Positions 7,409 to 8,828 of a stretch of DNA of 8,828 nt are shown here, piece after piece. The position numbers and the translations under genes are program-made. The notes under the pieces were generated by a model that searched no databases, was not told where the DNA came from, and saw only the letters and a program-made list of their open reading frames with translations. Within the stretch, counting starts at the first letter, position 1; each line of letters opens with the position of its first letter. This DNA is from Dehalococcoidales bacterium (GTDB lineage Bacteria > Chloroflexota > Dehalococcoidia > Dehalococcoidales > UBA2162). Location: positions 1-8,828 of the forward strand of contig JAENIS010000063.1 of assembly GCA_016844285.1 (NCBI GenBank), written 5' to 3'.

Positions 7409-8531
7409 GTCTGGTCAATCCTCCTCTGGTTGTCACCGGCTGATAGAGACAGTATGGTTCGGCCTCAAGGTAATCCTCGGTAGCCTCGCGGGCACGAGCA
7501 CGGCAACCGCCGCAGATTCTTTTGTATTCACACACGCCACATTTCCCTTTAAGGTGGTCAGTATTTCTCAGCTCATTGAATAGTGGTGAATTAGCCCAGA
7601 CCTGGCTGAAGGGCTGCTCACGGATGTCCCCTGCCTCGACATCAAGATAGCCACAACCCTGCACCCGCCCGCGATAGGAGACAAAGCAGAAACCGATGCC
7701 AGCCAAACAGCCACGGGTGAAGGCATGGGCGGCACCGTGAGACTCCGTTTTCCCGGCCGGCACTGTCTCCGCCGTCCCCTTCTGCCGTTGTTTCATTACC
7801 CGCAGATAATGGGGAGCACAGGTCGGCTTGAAGGACATTTGGTCTCCCAGCTTTAGCTGGCTATCATATATCCAGTTCAAGGTCTCTTCATATTGTTCCG
7901 GCGAAAGCTCAGCTAGCTCCAGTCCCTTGCCCCGGCCAGTAGGCACCAAAAGAAAAGGGTGAAAAGAAACCGCCCCCGTCTTTAATGCCAGAGACACAAG
8001 CTCATCCAGGTAGGATACATTTAACCTGGTAATCGTGCTGTTTATCTGGACTTCAAGGCCTGCCTTGCGGGCGTTAGCGATGCCGACGAGAGCCGCAGCA
8101 AAGGCACCGTCCTGGCCACGGAAGTTGTCCTGAAGACCCGCCTCAGGAAAGTCCAGACTTATCCCCAGCCGTGCTATCGGGATAGCTTTTAGTTTGGCTG
8201 CCACCTCCTCGGAAATTAAGGTACCGTTAGTCCCCATCACCACCCTCAGCCCCTGGCTCACCGCATAGCTGGCGATTTCAAAAACATCCGGACGGCGCAG
8301 CGGCTCGCCACCACTTAGGATGAGAATCGGCCGGCCCACCTTGGCTATCTCATCAATAAGACGATAACATTCCTCAGTCGATAACTCGTCGGGATAAGAG
8401 GCGTCGCTGGCGGAGCCGCGACAGTGACGGCAAAAGAGATTACAACTCCGGGTAATCTCCCAGGCAACGAGCTGGAGCTTTGGCTCGATGATGTTCCCTT
8501 GCCCTCTCTGGCTGGCTGTTTCCGTGGCCAC
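7398..8531 (-). CDS. ahbD: Radical SAM heme synthase AhbD (Fe-coproporphyrin III decarboxylase)
   Basis: AhbD oxidatively decarboxylates the two propionates of Fe-coproporphyrin III to vinyl groups, giving heme b. The 377-residue protein has the radical SAM cluster motif CNLFCRHC (C30, C34, C37) after LVAWEITRS, then SGGEPLRRPDVF (73-84), VMGTNGTLIS and LGISLDFPEAG. The C-terminal SPASM-type region carries candidate auxiliary-cluster cysteines in RGCLAGIGFCFVSYRGRVQG followed by CGYLD (C275, C282, C293), CGVCEYKRICGGCRARA (C331, C334, C340, C343) and C361. The FTRGCLAG and GGCRARA signatures and the ahb context support AhbD over other SPASM enzymes such as PqqE or NirJ. The start is GTG at 8531, sharing one base with the ahbC TAG. 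GGAG lies 4 bases upstream and GAGGAG lies 11 bases upstream. No in-frame ATG occurs before the cluster motif. Confidence 0.92.
   Translation of the reverse strand: MATETASQRGQGNIIEPKLQLVAWEITRSCNLFCRHCRGSASDASYPDELSTEECYRLIDEIAKVGRPILILSGGEPLRRPDVFEIASYAVSQGLRVVMGTNGTLISEEVAAKLKAIPIARLGISLDFPEAGLQDNFRGQDGAFAAALVGIANARKAGLEVQINSTITRLNVSYLDELVSLALKTGAVSFHPFLLVPTGRGKGLELAELSPEQYEETLNWIYDSQLKLGDQMSFKPTCAPHYLRVMKQRQKGTAETVPAGKTESHGAAHAFTRGCLAGIGFCFVSYRGRVQGCGYLDVEAGDIREQPFSQVWANSPLFNELRNTDHLKGKCGVCEYKRICGGCRARAREATEDYLEAEPYCLYQPVTTRGGLTRHGA
7420..7425 (-). promoter_or_regulatory. Ribosome binding site for ahbAB inside ahbD
   Basis: A perfect AGGAGG on the minus strand, inside the last ahbD codons, lies 11 bases before the ahbAB ATG at 7408. 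The spacing is at the long end. The only nearby TTG is out of frame, and an in-frame TGA lies just upstream of the ATG, so 7408 is the earliest possible start near this site. Confidence 0.75.
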
Positions 8532-8828
8532 TAAACTCCAATCTCCTCGTCACTCAAATAGCACGCCGGGTCCTCTGCCCAGACATCATCATGTACTGCC
8601 TCAGCCCGTATCCTCAGATTACCGTTGCACACATCAAGATAGCCGCAACGGGCACAGCGCCCCTTGAGCAAAGCCCGCCGGTTCCTGAGCCCACGCAAGA
8701 GTGGCTCGGTGGTGTCACTCCAGATGTCACCGAACTTGCGCTGAAGCACATTACCCAGTGAGTAGTGCCACCAGAACTGGTCGGGATGGACGTTTCCCCG
8801 GTCGTCGACGGCTCCAATCTTGATACCC
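8531..8828 (-). CDS. ahbC: C-terminal part of radical SAM Fe-coproporphyrin synthase AhbC (5' end outside the window)
   Basis: The last 98 codons of a gene that enters from the right edge. The frame is open to 8828 and ends with TAG at 8533-8531. AhbC removes the C2 and C7 acetate side chains of 12,18-didecarboxysiroheme, giving Fe-coproporphyrin III. The visible part is the SPASM-like C-terminus: AVDDRGNVHPDQFWWHYSLG, then FGDIWSD, and a cysteine cluster CARCGYLDVCNGNLRIRAE (Cys 58, 61 and 67 of the fragment) with a last cysteine in EDPACYL (Cys 89). The GNVHPDQFW segment is characteristic of AhbC/NirJ-type proteins and separates this gene from AhbD, which has VQGCGYLD at the same place. The radical SAM CX3CX2C motif would lie outside, so the call rests on this segment and the neighbours. 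NirJ is the closest alternative. The gene overlaps the ahbD GTG start by one base. Confidence 0.88.
   Translation of the reverse strand, partial: GIKIGAVDDRGNVHPDQFWWHYSLGNVLQRKFGDIWSDTTEPLLRGLRNRRALLKGRCARCGYLDVCNGNLRIRAEAVHDDVWAEDPACYLSDEEIGV
8536..8539 (-). promoter_or_regulatory. Ribosome binding site supporting the GTG start of ahbD
   Basis: GGAG on the minus strand lies 4 bases before the GTG at 8531, with a second, stronger GAGGAG at 8543-8548 (11 bases away). Both are inside the end of ahbC. They support GTG as the true ahbD start, since no ATG occurs in frame before the radical SAM cysteines. Confidence 0.65.

Noticed and set aside
8614..8817. 67-codon open frame on the minus strand overlapping ahbC
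   Set aside because: It is out of frame with the AhbC reading frame, which carries GNVHPDQFW and the cysteine cluster.
6425..8828. Heme d1 biosynthesis (nirJ and nirDL genes) instead of heme b synthesis
   Set aside because: There are two radical SAM proteins with AhbC- and AhbD-type C-termini, and no nirS, nirF, nirE or nirN is visible. The heme b route fits better, although the ahbC call rests on a fragment.

Overview
The window is one long, tightly packed operon read entirely on the minus strand, so transcription runs from position 8828 towards position 1. It encodes a nearly complete tetrapyrrole pathway ending in the siroheme-dependent ('alternative', Ahb) route to heme. In transcription order the genes are ahbC (3' part only), ahbD, a fused ahbA-ahbB, sirC, hemA, hemC, a cobA-hemD fusion, hemB and hemL (cut off by the left edge). 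No stretch longer than 17 bases lacks a gene, so no promoter, terminator or RNA gene is visible.

The genes form one chain. HemA and HemL convert glutamyl-tRNA to 5-aminolevulinate. HemB and HemC make the linear tetrapyrrole. The HemD half of the fusion closes the ring to uroporphyrinogen III, and the CobA half methylates it to precorrin-2. SirC oxidises this to sirohydrochlorin. After iron insertion gives siroheme, the AhbAB fusion removes two acetate carboxylates to give 12,18-didecarboxysiroheme, AhbC converts this to Fe-coproporphyrin III, and AhbD makes heme. The only step without an evident gene here is ferrochelation of sirohydrochlorin. SirC may do it, or a chelatase may lie elsewhere. 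No gene of the protoporphyrin or coproporphyrin-dependent routes (HemE, HemF/N, HemG/Y, HemH) is present.

Layout: 8828-6425 holds the heme-specific Ahb module, 6428-5781 holds sirC, and 5763-1 holds the general tetrapyrrole module. Neighbouring genes overlap by 1-11 bases or are separated by 0-17 bases, which points to co-transcription and translational coupling.

The Ahb route is known mainly from anaerobes, including sulfate reducers, other anaerobic bacteria and methanogenic archaea. Bacterial Shine-Dalgarno signals, moderately high GC and the sirC-hemA-hemC-cobA/hemD-hemB-hemL order suggest an anaerobic bacterium, perhaps Chloroflexota (Dehalococcoidia-like) or Firmicutes. That placement is a guess. 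I see no mobile element, CRISPR array or truly unknown system. The points of interest are the fused siroheme decarboxylase, the missing chelatase and the completeness of the operon.
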